Positions 44,801 to 56,350 of a stretch of DNA of 64,000 bases are shown one piece after another. The DNA lies in contig WION01000023.1 in the NCBI GenBank assembly GCA_015039365.1, forward strand, positions 248,001 through 312,000. The letters run 5' to 3'. The translations under genes and the position numbers were made by a program. Under the pieces are notes generated by a model. The model saw nothing but the letters and a program-made list of their open reading frames with translations. It was not told the DNA's origin and made no database searches. This DNA comes from Amanita rubescens. Its lineage: Eukaryota; Basidiomycota; Agaricomycetes; Agaricales; Amanitaceae. The number at the start of each line of letters is the position of its first letter. Position 1 is the first letter of the stretch.

Positions 44801-45480
44801 ATACTTGGAACAAGATGATACCAATAGCACAATTCGCGCATAATTCACGCACTCATGAAGCGTTGAAACAATCGCCCTTTCAATTGATGTATGGAACATC
44901 TCCGGTTGCACTTCCCCTTGTCTCAAATAAGACAAATACACCAACCGCTGACAACCGCATCAACTCCTTGTTCCGCGCACGAGAAGAAGCACTCGCCGCA
45001 CATGATCTAGCACGAGCTAAGATGATGGAGAGAACAACGAGAAAGACCAAACCGTTCAAAGTCAATGACAAAGTATGGTTAGAGTCTAGGAACCTGAAGA
45101 TTCCTTATCAGAGCAGAAAGCTCGCACCTAAACGAGAAGGACCCTTTTCCATCAAAGAAGTCTTAGGACCAGTGACATATCGTCTCACACTGCCAAGACA
45201 ATGGAAAATTCATAACGTATTCCACGCCGCCTTACTAACGCCGTTCAAAGAGACTTCCTTTCACGGAACAACGGAAACAAGGCCCCCTCCCGATCTGATC
45301 GAAGGAGAACAGGAATACGAGGTAGAAGCACTGCTTGCACATCGCAAGTTCAGAGGGAAATTACAATTCCTTGTAAAGTGGAAAGGCTATGACACCAGCG
45401 AAAACACATGGGAACCAGAAAATAACTTGACGCATATGGAAGACCTCCTTCTAGAATATAAAAGACGAAGGAAACTCTGA
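41895..45480 (+). pseudogene. pol: element E pol, frameshifted in the integrase
   Basis: The frame runs 41895-44669 and, after a shift, 44704-45480. Relative to C, 11 nt (ccacagttcgc) are missing at about 44654, removing the PQF of the SDRGPQFAS integrase motif and shifting the frame. All other domains are as in C: DCGAEG protease, YMDDM RT, RNase H, HHCC region and chromodomain FLVKWKGYDTSENTWEP. Confidence 0.93.
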
Positions 45481-45481
45481 G

Positions 45482-47239
45482 ATGTCATTCACATACCAAG
45501 TTACTATGCAGAATGGAAACGACACCACCGACGCCGTTCAGCACTTCCCCTGGTCCGAATTTTATGCTGGGGAGACCATCGACACCCGATTCACCACTTC
45601 CGCTGACCCCCACCGACCTCGACTCGTTCTTCATACCACCGACACCGACGAAGAAGACGCTGACCCGAACGACTTCGTTGATGTTCCCCACGGATCTCCC
45701 AATCAAACCTCGTCTCAGACGATCCCGATCACTCCCACCGAAACCCAGGAAACCCACCACGGAACATCAGAAACTCTGGCTGTACCTGGACGAATTACGG
45801 AAGATCGCAATAGCCGACCGATCCCACCTAGAAACGCTGAAGACATTAGCGTTACCCTACATAGAGAGACGGTACTTGCCGGTCACGCTTCGACTCAAAC
45901 TCATAACGAACCTATTCGAGGCAACGACCAGAGTCACGGTACAGATGGGACTAACCGCGATATGGCTGGCTCCATCATACGAACCACCCCCGATCTCTAT
46001 CTCAGTTATCACGGAATTACTACTTACACCAAGGTTAGAGACCGCGTCACTCTGATCTGTAACACCGCTAGATTACAGGTCGATATCTTTGACCAAGAAA
46101 GGATAGCTCGAGTCTGGCGACTTCTCATGGATTTCCGAACCGCCACTACCCTTGCCGGTCAAGCCCGAGATCAGTACAACTATCATTGTGCCGATTTAAT
46201 CGAAACGTTTGTTAACGTTACGTCACTCTACTGGGAAGACATTCATCCGAAAGGAGGAAATCTAGATCAACTGGCAATAGATCTATTACGACGACTTCTC
46301 ACAGCTGACATCGAGCGCTATATCATCCTTGCTATAGAAAGCATCGACGATCAAAGGTTTGGACTAAAAATACAGCCTCACGATCAGAATAACCGCATCG
46401 CTGTCAACCATTGGTTTCGCGCTACCGAAGCTACACCCGACCGACACCGAGCAACTAGATGCATTATGGAGACAGATCGTAAATCAAGAGAAATCTGGTG
46501 CCTCACCGGAAAGATCCGAGATCTCTTGTCCAGTATCCAAGGAGACACGGAATGGACCACAGCCGAATTCGCAGATGGAGTTCCCCTGCATCAACTCACT
46601 AGCGACCACATTGCGCAGATCAATAATGCGATCAGCGATCTCGATCTTCATCGCCGAATCCGTACAACAGGCGATCTCATTGAGGAAGAACCGAAACGAG
46701 ATAAGAAGGCTCCTCTTCCTCCTCGATCCGCATCACCCCCAACCACCACCGTTATTCGCCACGGAATCTGGAATATTCCTGTCCCCACTACTCGACGACA
46801 CGACTCTCCGCCTGCTCGACGACCTCAGACCCGCAGTATGACGAATGCCGCCAACAACCGCCCCCACCGCTATAACCGCTGCATCCACTGTCGAGGTAAA
46901 CATGCCTCTGAGGATCACCATCTCGCTACTGCAATTCCTCCTATGCCTACTCTACCTCCACGCGCTCCCACGCGCCAACGCAATCCGACACCCGGTCCTT
47001 CCACTAAGAAGAAAGGACGTTCTCGAACTATTACCGATGCCGCCAATACCTCCGCTTCCACTAGCCGCCGCCCTCACCAGCCGAAGAAGAAGGGAAAGAA
47101 GAAGGAACACCACGCGTCACAGTGTCAGGCATGTATCAATGGACGACAGTGCGACGGAGCCGACGACGACGCTTGCTACCTATATGGCGACTACGGCTAT
47201 CAGCACGACGACACCGCCATGCACAACATGAACACTTGA
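45482..47239 (+). CDS. element E ORF3 (intact)
   Basis: 585 residues. Its ATG lies one base after the pol stop (TGAgATG). The regions are as in C: T/P/D-rich start, helical core with YNYHCADLIE and IDLLRRLLTADIERY, then a basic zinc-ligand-rich end (CIHCRGKHASEDHH; CQACINGRQCDGADDDAC) and HNMNT. This is the reference intact copy in the window. Confidence 0.78.
   Translation: MSFTYQVTMQNGNDTTDAVQHFPWSEFYAGETIDTRFTTSADPHRPRLVLHTTDTDEEDADPNDFVDVPHGSPNQTSSQTIPITPTETQETHHGTSETLAVPGRITEDRNSRPIPPRNAEDISVTLHRETVLAGHASTQTHNEPIRGNDQSHGTDGTNRDMAGSIIRTTPDLYLSYHGITTYTKVRDRVTLICNTARLQVDIFDQERIARVWRLLMDFRTATTLAGQARDQYNYHCADLIETFVNVTSLYWEDIHPKGGNLDQLAIDLLRRLLTADIERYIILAIESIDDQRFGLKIQPHDQNNRIAVNHWFRATEATPDRHRATRCIMETDRKSREIWCLTGKIRDLLSSIQGDTEWTTAEFADGVPLHQLTSDHIAQINNAISDLDLHRRIRTTGDLIEEEPKRDKKAPLPPRSASPPTTTVIRHGIWNIPVPTTRRHDSPPARRPQTRSMTNAANNRPHRYNRCIHCRGKHASEDHHLATAIPPMPTLPPRAPTRQRNPTPGPSTKKKGRSRTITDAANTSASTSRRPHQPKKKGKKKEHHASQCQACINGRQCDGADDDACYLYGDYGYQHDDTAMHNMNT
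45513..46055 (+). CDS. element E ORFa, nested in ORF3 in the +1 frame
   Basis: 180 codons, 31 nt after the ORF3 start. Same length and stop position as the C copy, and almost identical over residues 90-175 (LWLYLDELRKIAIADRSHLE onward), where ORF3 varies more. Confidence 0.6.
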   Translation: METTPPTPFSTSPGPNFMLGRPSTPDSPLPLTPTDLDSFFIPPTPTKKTLTRTTSLMFPTDLPIKPRLRRSRSLPPKPRKPTTEHQKLWLYLDELRKIAIADRSHLETLKTLALPYIERRYLPVTLRLKLITNLFEATTRVTVQMGLTAIWLAPSYEPPPISISVITELLLTPRLETASL

Positions 47240-47279
47240 ACGTTTTGTTGTTGCGGTCAACAACGTAGGGGAGAGCTAG

Positions 47280-47731
47280 TGTTACAACACGGTACGGACT
47301 CCCGCATTATGCTTACATGATACGTCGGACATGTTCATTTCTTTATGCATACCTTACTCGTCGCTCCCCTTATGCTCGATTCATACGGACTAACTCGTTT
47401 CCTTCCTTATACCATCCCCTTGTTCCACATATGACGCCGTCCTTATACTTACTTTCGTACTTACCGTTATTCACTAATTAGTACGTCTCATTGTACTTGC
47501 TAGTATAAGTATCGCATGTATTCTAGAGTCGAACCCTAAGTTCGACTTAGCTGTTTATTGTCGTCTGGCAATATAACCTTACTCTTCACTCGTCAACCAC
47601 AATCGTCCTCAGATCCTAAGTCAACGTCTTGACTTAGTATTGAACTTATAATCTTAACGTTTGACTTAAGACTTGTAATCGTGACTAGAGTTGCCATCGC
47701 AACTTAGGTTGAGATTAACGAGTTCGTAACA
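47280..47731 (+). repeat. 3' LTR of element E
   Basis: 452 bp, preceded by the purine tract ggggagagctag. Looks identical to the 5' LTR. Confidence 0.95.
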
Positions 47732-47736
47732 CTTCT

Positions 47737-50700
47737 ATTAGATCGGGTGGTGGACGTGTGTCGTTAGGTCCATGGAATTCTGTTTCTTTGAATGGTGACA
47801 GTAGACATGCGTGGAAAACGCTGTGTATCTTCCATTGTTTTGGTAAGTCTAGTTGATAGGTGACAGGTCCTAAGACTTTCTTTATCTTGAAGGGTCCTTC
47901 TCGTTTAGGTGCGAGTTTTCGTGATTGATAAGGAATGCGTAGGTTCTTTGAATCTAGCCAAACCTTTTCTCCTTCTTTGAACGGTTTAGAGTGTTTCATC
48001 GTTCGTTGTGCCATTTTGAGGCGTGCAAGATCGTGTGCTGCCAGAGCTTCTTCTCTTGCTTTGATCAGGAGTCTGATGCGTTCATCTGCTACAGGGGTAG
48101 CTGATTGTTCTGTAACCTGGGGTAGTGCCACAGGGTTAGATCCATACATGAGATAGAACGGTGATTGTTTCAGTTCTTCATGCGTTCTAGAATTATGAGC
48201 GAATTGTGCGATAGGAAGTATCTTGTTCCATTTGTCTGGTTCATAGGCGCAGAATATGCGGAGGTATACTTCAAGTACGGCGTTATAGCGTTCCGTTTGT
48301 CCATCTGTTTGAGGGTGAAAGGCGGTGCTCATTTTGTGTTTGATCTGAAGTGCGCTAGTTATTCCTTTGAAGACTTTTGCTGCGAATTGCGGTCCTCTGT
48401 CTGATATCATAATATCTGGTAATCCGAAGTTCTTGAAAACTTCTTTGATGTAGAGGTCGGCGGTTTCTGCTGATGTAATGGTTTTATTACAGGGACATAG
48501 AATTACTCCCTTTGAAAGTCCTTGGTCGACCACGACAAAGATAGAATCAAAACCGTCACTAGGCGGTAGATCGGTGATGAAATCCATAGTAATCTGTTGA
48601 AATGGTCGGTGTGCATGGGATTTAATTGGCATCAGGGGTGCGGCGGTGGGGTGTGTATTAGGTTTCATCTGTTGACAGGTAAGACATCCGTCGATGAAGC
48701 TTTTGACAAGTGTTGTCATCCTAGGCCACCAATAATGTTCCCTCAGTAGGCTAAGAGTTTTGAAGAATCCAGGGTGTCCTGCACTCGGTGCTTCGTGGTA
48801 TTCTTTAATAATAGATCGGCGAAGATCAGAGTCCATTGGAACGTATGCTTTGTTTTTAAATAGGATGATTCCGTTATCTTCGGTCCAATCGGTGATTGCT
48901 GTGCGGAGGGGCGCTGTTCCTTTCTCCTTTAAGCATCTTCTAATGGTTTCGGCAAACTCATCGGTTTGAGTTGCATTCTTTACTTGATCTCGGAGGTCTT
49001 CGGCGATGACTTGAATGAATAATGAGTCAGGGAGCATTGTGACTGTTTCGTCATCTTCTTCTCCATTAGTGTGATCAGGTCGGCGGGATAAGGCGTCCGC
49101 TTGAGTCAGTTTTGCTCCAGGTACGTGAATTAGTTGGTAATTATATCTTGAGAGATTATTCCACCATCTTGCTTGTCTAGCTGTGAGACGTTGTGGTGCG
49201 CGGTAATAGGTTAAGTTTTTGTGATCGCAGTGTATAGTGAGTGTGTGTTCTGCTCCAAGCAGTAGGTACTTCCATTCGTCGAGGGCGTAAATTATGGCAA
49301 AGAGCTCTCTGTCGTAGATTTGCCAGTTTCGTTCAGTAGGCGTAAGTGCGTGTGAGAGATATCCACAAGGGTGTAAGTCTCCGTTTTCATCTTTCTGCAT
49401 TAAGGCGGCTCCGACAGCCCATTTAGATGCGTCCGTTTCAAGTATGAAGGGTTGATTGACATCTGGCATCTTTAGTACTGGTGCTGTTACGAAACTTTCC
49501 TTTAATGAGTCGAAGGCGACTCTACATTCTAGTGTCCATTCCCATATCTTGTTTTTCTTCATTAAGTCGTGAAGGGGTCGTGTGAGGTGCGCGAATCCGG
49601 ATATGAAACGTCTATAGTAATTTCCAAATCCAAGAAACGAGCGTACTTGTTTAACTGTTGTCGGAGGGGGCCAGTCTCTGATTCCAGCGAGTTTTATTGG
49701 ATCCATTTTTATCGTATCTTTCGTGATTATCATGCCTAAGAAGTCCACTTCTTCGGCGGCAAATTTGCATTTTTCCAGTTTCAGGTAAAGATTGTGTTCT
49801 TTTAATTTTGCGAGTACTAGCTTTGTTCTTTTCTCGAGTTCTTGTTTGTTGCGCGCGTGTATCAAGATGTCATCCATGTAAATGGCGATCCATCCTTCGT
49901 TCATGAAGTCCCTGAAGTAATCGTCCATCATAGCTTGAAATGTTGCTGGTGAATTGCGTAATCCAAAGAACATAACCGTTGGTTCGAATAGTCCTTTATT
50001 CGTGATAAATGCGGCTTTCCATTCGTCTCCTTCTTTGATACGAACATTGTTGTATCCCCATCTGATGTCTAGTTTCGTAAAGTATTGTGATCCTTTAAGT
50101 TGTAGCATTAGATCGGATATGAGTGGTAGGGGGTAAGAGTTTGGTTTTGTATGTTCGTTCAAGTATCGATAGTCTTGGCAGGGTCTGAGTGTTTTGCTAT
50201 CCTTCTTTTCGACATAAAAGAATGGCGCTGCCTGCGGAGATTTGGATGGTCGTATATATCCTTTAGTTAATTGTTCTTTGATCCATTCGTCAAGCGTATT
50301 TTGTTGTAATGGCGATATTGGGTAGATCTTCCCTTTCTTTGGCATAAAATCTTCGTGAAGTTCAATTGCGTGATCCCATGATCTGCGGTCTGGGAATCGT
50401 TCTGACGCTTGTTTTTCAAATATCTCTTTCCATTCGAGATACTCAGGAGGTAGCGTGATTTCCTTCTGATCGGTGTTGTACTTGTGTTCCATTTGTTGAG
50501 CTGGTGAATAGCGATTAATCGTGATCTCGTCATAATCTTCTTCAGTCCATCTTCCTATGTCTTCAAATGGTGGTTTCCAACGTAGACTCTTTTCTTCTGG
50601 TCCTTTGTGTGACAACAAATACCGAATTACGACGTCTTCTTCCCATTTAGGCATTGCTTCTTCATCGAGTCGATGCAAGATGCTCCGTATTGATGCCTTC

Positions 50701-51173
50701 CATTCGTCTTCTTTGGAGTTACGGAACTCCAGAGTTCTATTCCTCCAGCTTATGATTGGGTCATGCTTCTCGAGCCACGGAAGCCCCAGTATCAAGTTTT
50801 GATCGCCAAGCGAAGTGACCAAGAACCATTCGGTCATCTTCTTTCCATTGATGTCGATGGTGATCAAACACTTGTCGGAAATTTCTCCATTCGTATTATA
50901 TGTGCCGTCAACGTTCTTGACTCGGATTGGTCTTGCGAGTTTCTTCTTTCTCCATTTGTGCGCGATTGATGAATTGATAAATAAACCTTCTGCACCGCTG
51001 TCGACCAGTGCAGTCATTGATTCAGTGTTGTCTTCGGTTTCAACTTCGAGGGGAATAGATAATCGATTGCTTGAAATAGAACGTACTATTACAGGTGATA
51101 TCGAAAAATCGTCCTTTGGAGTTGAATCCGAAGTTATGGGACAAGCATCCACTGATATGTGTCCCACTGTCAA
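47737..51173 (-). CDS. pol: element F pol, main part
   Basis: About 1145 codons to the E insertion. The protease has the standard ALVDSGAEGLFI. It is followed by RT (IAIYMDDILIHA), RNase H (LETDASKWAVGA, YDRELFAIIYAL, HCDHKNLTYY), integrase (YHEAPSAGHPG, CLTCQQMK, MDFITDLPPSDGFD, SDRGPQFAA, STAFHPQTDGQTERYN) and GPFKIKKVLGPVTYQLDLP. No ATG occurs at the start of this frame before the protease. The gag frame ends GATTTTTGAC, and a -1 slip there would read straight into pol. The frame is complete except for E. Confidence 0.93.
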
Positions 51174-52909
51174 AAATCCGGTTTATCCGCGTTGATAAGG
51201 AGGTTGATACGTTGATCTGGAGAGAGTTTCTTTAACATAGCGCATATCGTTCTGTCGCTAGTGTCTTCTTCTTCTTCTTGCTGGCTAGACTCTTCGACGT
51301 CTTCATTGTTACTGCCATCGTCATCCCTTTCGGTTGCTCGAATATGACGACCGTATGCGAATTTCTTTCCTTTCTTTCCATTAAACTTCTTCTTTCCTTT
51401 GTAAGATCCTTTATCCTTCCTCATGGGGCATTGTCCTGACATGTGGTCCGCTTTATGACATATGAAACAAAGTCCGTCGCGGATGTGTCGGGTTCGTTCA
51501 TCCTTTGATAACGCGCCAAGAATTATTGCATCGAGATCCATATCCCATTCGTTTCGAGGGGGTTTATGTGAAGATGTTCCTCCTCTGTTGGTTGCTAGAA
51601 TGCCAATACGCGTTTCGGCATTGTATGCTCTGAGTGCTCCTTCATACCATTCGTCCAAGGTTTTGGGGTCTCTCATTACGACTGCTCTGTATGTATTGGC
51701 GTCGAGTCCTTGTCCGAACATGTGGGTAGCAGCACTGCCTGTGATTCCAGCTTTCTTTATGAGCTCTTTGAATAAACCAACGTATTTTGGGATTGAGATT
51801 CGTTTTCCTTTCTTGTCTTTGCGTTTCTGAAGCTGTACTAATTCTGTGTATGCGTTTCCGGGTGAATCTATTTCTTGCCAATTATTGAGGAATCTGGTTT
51901 TGAATCCTATCCAGTCGTTCCATGTTATTTCCGTCTTTGTTGTATCGTTAAGATCGTCATTCTGATTGCGTCTCCAGTTCTCAGCTTTATCGGTTATCAT
52001 AGATAACGTCAGTCCGATTTTAAGTCTATCTGTATTGATGCGACCTGGATTGAGATCTAGGAATAGCTCCATTCGATCTATGAAATCCTGTGCTTGAGAT
52101 CGCTTTCCTGTGAAGGTAGGGATTTCTCCTAAGAGACTAGGAATCGGTTGTACTGCTGGCGTCGTCATTGTAGCTATTGGTGGTTCTGGAGGTGGTGTGA
52201 GCGGTTTCTGTGGTGGTACTGGTGGTCCTGGACTAGGGTCGGGTTTAGGATCGACTTCTATGTACTGAAGTCCTGGGGAATTCGGTTTCTCCTGTTCTAT
52301 TTCAAACGGGTTGAAATTGATTGGGCTAAGTAAGTCTGGAACAGTTTTGTCTTCCGACTCGGAAAGGTCACTGGAACTTTCGAATTGCTGATCGGGGTTT
52401 TCGTCACTTGATTCGGTTCCTGATTCGGTTCCTTCTGTTACTCCAAAAGTTTTACCTTTTGGTGTAGTTTTGACTGCTGCTTTCGGTGTAGAGACTGCGC
52501 TTCTGTGCTGTAGGTTTTCGGGCAAGTTATCTGGGTTTCCTTCTATCCACTTTGGTCCTTTGAAGAAATTGTCTGGTACGAATTCGTATGTGAGTTCTGA
52601 TTCAGGGCCTGGGTTGTATCTTCCCCAACGTTTGGTATTTTCGTCGAATTTGACTTCAAATCCTAGGAGATAGTATTTGTCGTTGAATCGATGATAGAAT
52701 GCGTTGTTGGGTGGTCTGTTGGCTCTCTGTGGTATCCAAAACTCTGATGTTGGTACGAGACTGTGGTCTTTCGAATATTTCCAAAGGTGGTCCTTAGGGT
52801 CGTTGTAGATAGCGATATGATCTAGATAATAGTGTCCTCTTGTTCCTCTTGTAGCACGGTTAGGCGGTGTTCTCTGTTGATCCGAAATTGTTGCAGGCTG
52901 ACCGGTAAC
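51170..52909 (-). CDS. gag: element F Gag with N-terminal extension
   Basis: The first ATG is at 52525 (451 residues). The frame is open for 128 more codons to a TAG at 52912-52910, and the extension aligns with that of C/E. The C-terminal part has a capsid-like region (LLGEIPTFTGKRSQAQDFID, WNDWIGFKTRFLNNW), a knuckle CFICHKADHMSGQC, a basic stretch and an acidic end. Confidence 0.85.
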   Translation of the reverse strand, partial: VTGQPATISDQQRTPPNRATRGTRGHYYLDHIAIYNDPKDHLWKYSKDHSLVPTSEFWIPQRANRPPNNAFYHRFNDKYYLLGFEVKFDENTKRWGRYNPGPESELTYEFVPDNFFKGPKWIEGNPDNLPENLQHRSAVSTPKAAVKTTPKGKTFGVTEGTESGTESSDENPDQQFESSSDLSESEDKTVPDLLSPINFNPFEIEQEKPNSPGLQYIEVDPKPDPSPGPPVPPQKPLTPPPEPPIATMTTPAVQPIPSLLGEIPTFTGKRSQAQDFIDRMELFLDLNPGRINTDRLKIGLTLSMITDKAENWRRNQNDDLNDTTKTEITWNDWIGFKTRFLNNWQEIDSPGNAYTELVQLQKRKDKKGKRISIPKYVGLFKELIKKAGITGSAATHMFGQGLDANTYRAVVMRDPKTLDEWYEGALRAYNAETRIGILATNRGGTSSHKPPRNEWDMDLDAIILGALSKDERTRHIRDGLCFICHKADHMSGQCPMRKDKGSYKGKKKFNGKKGKKFAYGRHIRATERDDDGSNNEDVEESSQQEEEEDTSDRTICAMLKKLSPDQRINLLINADKPDF

Positions 52910-53000
52910 CTACGGGCCGGTTCTCCGGAAGTTCGATAGTTATCTTGTGTTTCACCAACGAGGTAATACTCAGGTATCGTTTTGATAAGTTCGACTTAAT

Positions 53001-53522
53001 TGTTATGATCACGTCAATCTCCACCTACGATGTGTCCACGCTAAGAGCGCTTGACAAAGTAGACTAAGTCCAACGGACAAGTCAAACAATAGGTGAACGA
53101 ATAAGTTAAGTGATAAGACGACTATGAGGAGTCTTATCCTTGAGAGCGATAATGAACGGAGTAGAAACGACGTTCTTTAGGTGAGATGGGATGTGATATT
53201 GACAAAGACAAACTAAGTCGAACTTAGTGTTCGACGCTACAGTACATCAGTTTATATATGTACATGTACAGAAACACAGCCGTATCGTAAGTAGAACAAG
53301 GGTGATAACAAGTATAGGTAAAACAGGGGGCATAAGGGATGGTACGCGTATGAACAAGGGGTTGGGCATAGGGTAAACGGAATGGGGATCGATAAGAGAA
53401 CGAGGTAGTCCGTTTGATGGACATAATGGGGATGTGACGAAGGGGTAGGCATATACGAAAAAGTAAGCATGTCCGACGTGTCATGTAATCATAATGTGGG
53501 AGTCCGTACCGTGTTTGTAACA
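53001..53522 (-). repeat. 5' LTR of element F
   Basis: 522 bp. In element orientation a TATATAAA box is followed about 30 nt later by CTAAGTTCGACTTAG. The primer site just outside the LTR (plus 52985-52999) reads ATTAAGTCGAACTTATC, complementary over 13 nt. Confidence 0.93.
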
Positions 53523-53527
53523 GATGA

Positions 53528-54738
53528 CGTGGCTCTATCATAGCTCCATTGCTAAAAAATGTGGATGATCTCCCCACCGCTATTAACCAAAGTGCTCCTC
53601 CAGCTCTCCTTGGTCTCATCCGCTAAACGGATCAAGTAGTAATACCCGTACGCATCTCAAGCCATTAGATCTGTCACATCGTAACAAGCTTCTTTTTTCG
53701 CATCCAACCGTCTAGCTCCCCTTCATCTTTCTATCCCCTCACATCTTCGACTACCAAGTTTGTCAGACGTCTTATACTTAAGGTGTCAAAACCTGTCATC
53801 TGTTATCCTCTACTCAATGGCATGGGGATGGATGCGTTTCGACCACAAGCACCCACTTGATGCTTCTTCGACTGCAACTAACTGAATACAAACCTGGTGC
53901 TGTTGATCATTTGTGCCCGGCTTTTCGACGTGGACGACATGGTACATTTCTACTTACGGAGTATCTACGGAGTCAGACGAACGAGAGTGCAGTACAGTTG
54001 ACGAGATGACGTGAACGAGGGCGGGATCATAATGAATTCGGTATCGTGAGTTCGTCCTTTCGATAAGCGACGCACCTGGTGTTCTAATTACCTCAAGACA
54101 CGATCAGTTTTGATGTGCTCTATTCGTCAATATCCTTCAAGTTCTGGAGCGCATATATGCAATTCCATCAACAGCAACGTTCAACAAAATAGCTTCTTGT
54201 AATATTCTTCCTCAGCATGTACCGCCCTACCAAGGTGCCCCTGCAAACATTCGTCGTTCCTCTTATTACCTGGTTAGCATGGGGACAGTTTTCTGTCAGG
54301 GACGCCACCTTTTTTTCTAGCTTTACGAAAGCCTGGAAATCATGAGCGTCGCCGGATGGCTCAGACAATACTTAAACGAGGATGAGATTTGGAGATAACA
54401 TGCGAAGTGCTTCAAGGATCTTTTTTTCAACAATGTTGGATTGGAAGATTGAGAACAGTTTCGCCGGTACCGAACCATAGCTATCAAAGTGTACGATGAC
54501 GATAGAAAGCATTGATTGCCTGAGCCACGCGATGCGTAGATCTCGTAAACGATAGGCTTATGAAGTTGTAGTGGATACGTGTGGAAGAAAACGTGTCACA
54601 TTCAGCCCGGGATCCCGAACCACTGTTCTCGTCGCAACTGACATGTATGCACATCTTGGCCCATGGTCATGCATACAATGCACATATAGTACGACTACTG
54701 GAGATCATGATGCTCCTCCCGTCCTGGTCTGAGCACCC
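53528..54738. other. intergenic stretch before the DMA1 pseudogene
   Basis: About 1.2 kb with no supported gene. Similarity to the DMA1 locus begins only at about 54728, next to where the start codon would be. The duplication breakpoint therefore lies here. Confidence 0.55.
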
Positions 54739-56350
54739 ATGCTGGAAGTGACTTTCCACCCTACCCTGCGCTCAACCTTGGCTCTTTCCTTCGTGGTCGT
54801 CCAAGAAATCTGAGCCACAAAATATCTCACCTCCTTCTCCATCAAATGACTCATTCGCTGCTGTAGCCGCGCTGATTGGCAACACTGGTTCCCTGATCAC
54901 AAACTCACAGGCTATTACTAACAGCGGCCGTCGTCTACCACGCCAATCCAACTCAAATCCCGTCTCTCCAAACCCAAATTCAACCGCGATATCCGTTTCC
55001 ATCCCCTTCTACGATATCCAACAACACCCAGGTTTTTCATCGCCCTCTGTGTCATCCATTTTTGCCAGCATGCTAAGGTGAAAACCAAACCATAATCCGA
55101 ACAACGCCTGTGACAAACACAGTCCAGCAAGAGAATAACACAAGCCCCGTGCCTTCTGCTAGCGTTCCCCAGTGCTCAACTCCCAACCCACCTCCCATCC
55201 CATCTGCATCCTCCATGCCGCGAGTCGCCCAGTACCCAGCAGCTCCCTCACCCCAGCTATCCCTCTTTCCAGCTCGAGCGCAGGAGCCACTGCGCCAACG
55301 CCACATTCCGCATCCAACTCGTCCTGCACCTCGACTCCTGTCATTCCTTCTGATTCAATGCCGTCACCCGTAACCTACGCGAGATCGATACAGCCCCCCG
55401 CATCGGCCAGTTCATAGGCCGTTCCGGAATGGTCTTGTTCCAGGCACCAACAAACTCACGTTCGAATCCAAAGTCAGCTCTCGCGTCGATGCTGAGATTT
55501 GAGCCAAGAAGGAAAAAAATTATAAGCAGTCGTCCACTGGGACATTTTTGAACCACGATTGAGTCCAGCGAATCAGGAAAGTCGGCCGTTCCCACTCAAG
55601 GATGGGGATATTTTGCAGCTAGGTGTTGATTTTCAAGGGGGCGCCGAGGATACTTACATATAAGAGCGTTAAAATTAGAGTGGAGATTGGGAGGGAATGG
55701 CAGGCTAGTGCGAGGTTTTTTTACTTTTTTTCTTGCTTTCTGACGATGTGCGTTAGCACGACCGCTTTGAAAAACTTGAAGAACCTTGCGGCCGTTGTTA
55801 GTCCAGCAACGCCTCGGTGCCAGTGTCAAAGGCAACACAATCAAACCCACAAAGTTACAAATTCCAGATTGTTGCATATGTACGGAGCCTATTTTCTTGC
55901 TATATGAATCAACCTGACCCGCCACATAACAGGCTTATTCGCCGTATCCATCCGCCAAGCGCTCTTCATCGCCCCGTGTTCCCACACCTTTCATTACAAA
56001 TGCATCAAACCACTTCTCGAAGTCCATCACCCCGCTTTTTCTTGTCCCCTCTGTCGAACATATGCAGATCTCGAGGAAGACGTCGAAGTAGAACCAACCG
56101 ATCTCGACGAGGACGCCGATGCAGACGTCGAGATCGACGACGTCCCGGGTAACAACAAAAGAATCAGACGCAGCCAACCAATCAGACAACGCAGGCGTCG
56201 CTACCGCCGCCCCAACCCCTTCTCGCACCACTGAGTCCGCTCAACACCGTGAAGACGCAGAGATGAGCGATGGCTCGTTTAACGCGGCACCACCACCTTT
56301 ATCTCGTCCTGCTCTAAACCCCTACCACCTATACCCCTAACCTCCAGCCG
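54739..56350 (+). pseudogene. DMA1-like pseudogene, 5' part (FHA and RING)
   Basis: Tracks the intact gene at 10419 exon by exon, including the intron positions, but the start codon region reads CTGAGC where the gene has ATGGAC. The FHA region has many indels and an in-frame TGA at the position of GAGATTTGGGTC. The RING exon is still well preserved (AIRQALFIAPCSHTFHYKC-like, position ~55935-56060), and an extra A at about 56155 then shifts the frame. It ends at element H with TSD agccg (56346-56350). Confidence 0.92.

Larger units (their letters stand above)
39598..47731 (+). mobile_element. element E: Ty3/gypsy chromovirus (C/E family) inserted in pol of F
   Basis: 8134 bp. LTRs of 452 bp (39598-40049, 47280-47731) with no visible differences, so the insertion is recent. 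TSD cttct at 39593-39597 and 47732-47736. It has the same gene order as C. An 11-nt deletion in the integrase makes it non-autonomous, while ORF3 is intact. Confidence 0.96.
37098..53522 (-). mobile_element. element F: Ty3/gypsy chromovirus, split by E
   Basis: The LTRs are 37098-37615 (3') and 53001-53522 (5'), and the TSD is gatga at 37093-37097 and 53523-53527. The internal order on the minus strand is gag, pol, ORF3. Without E it is about 8.3 kb. Apart from the E insertion I find no stop or frameshift in its genes, so it was probably active until E landed. It is related to C/E at protein level but clearly diverged in DNA. Confidence 0.95.
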
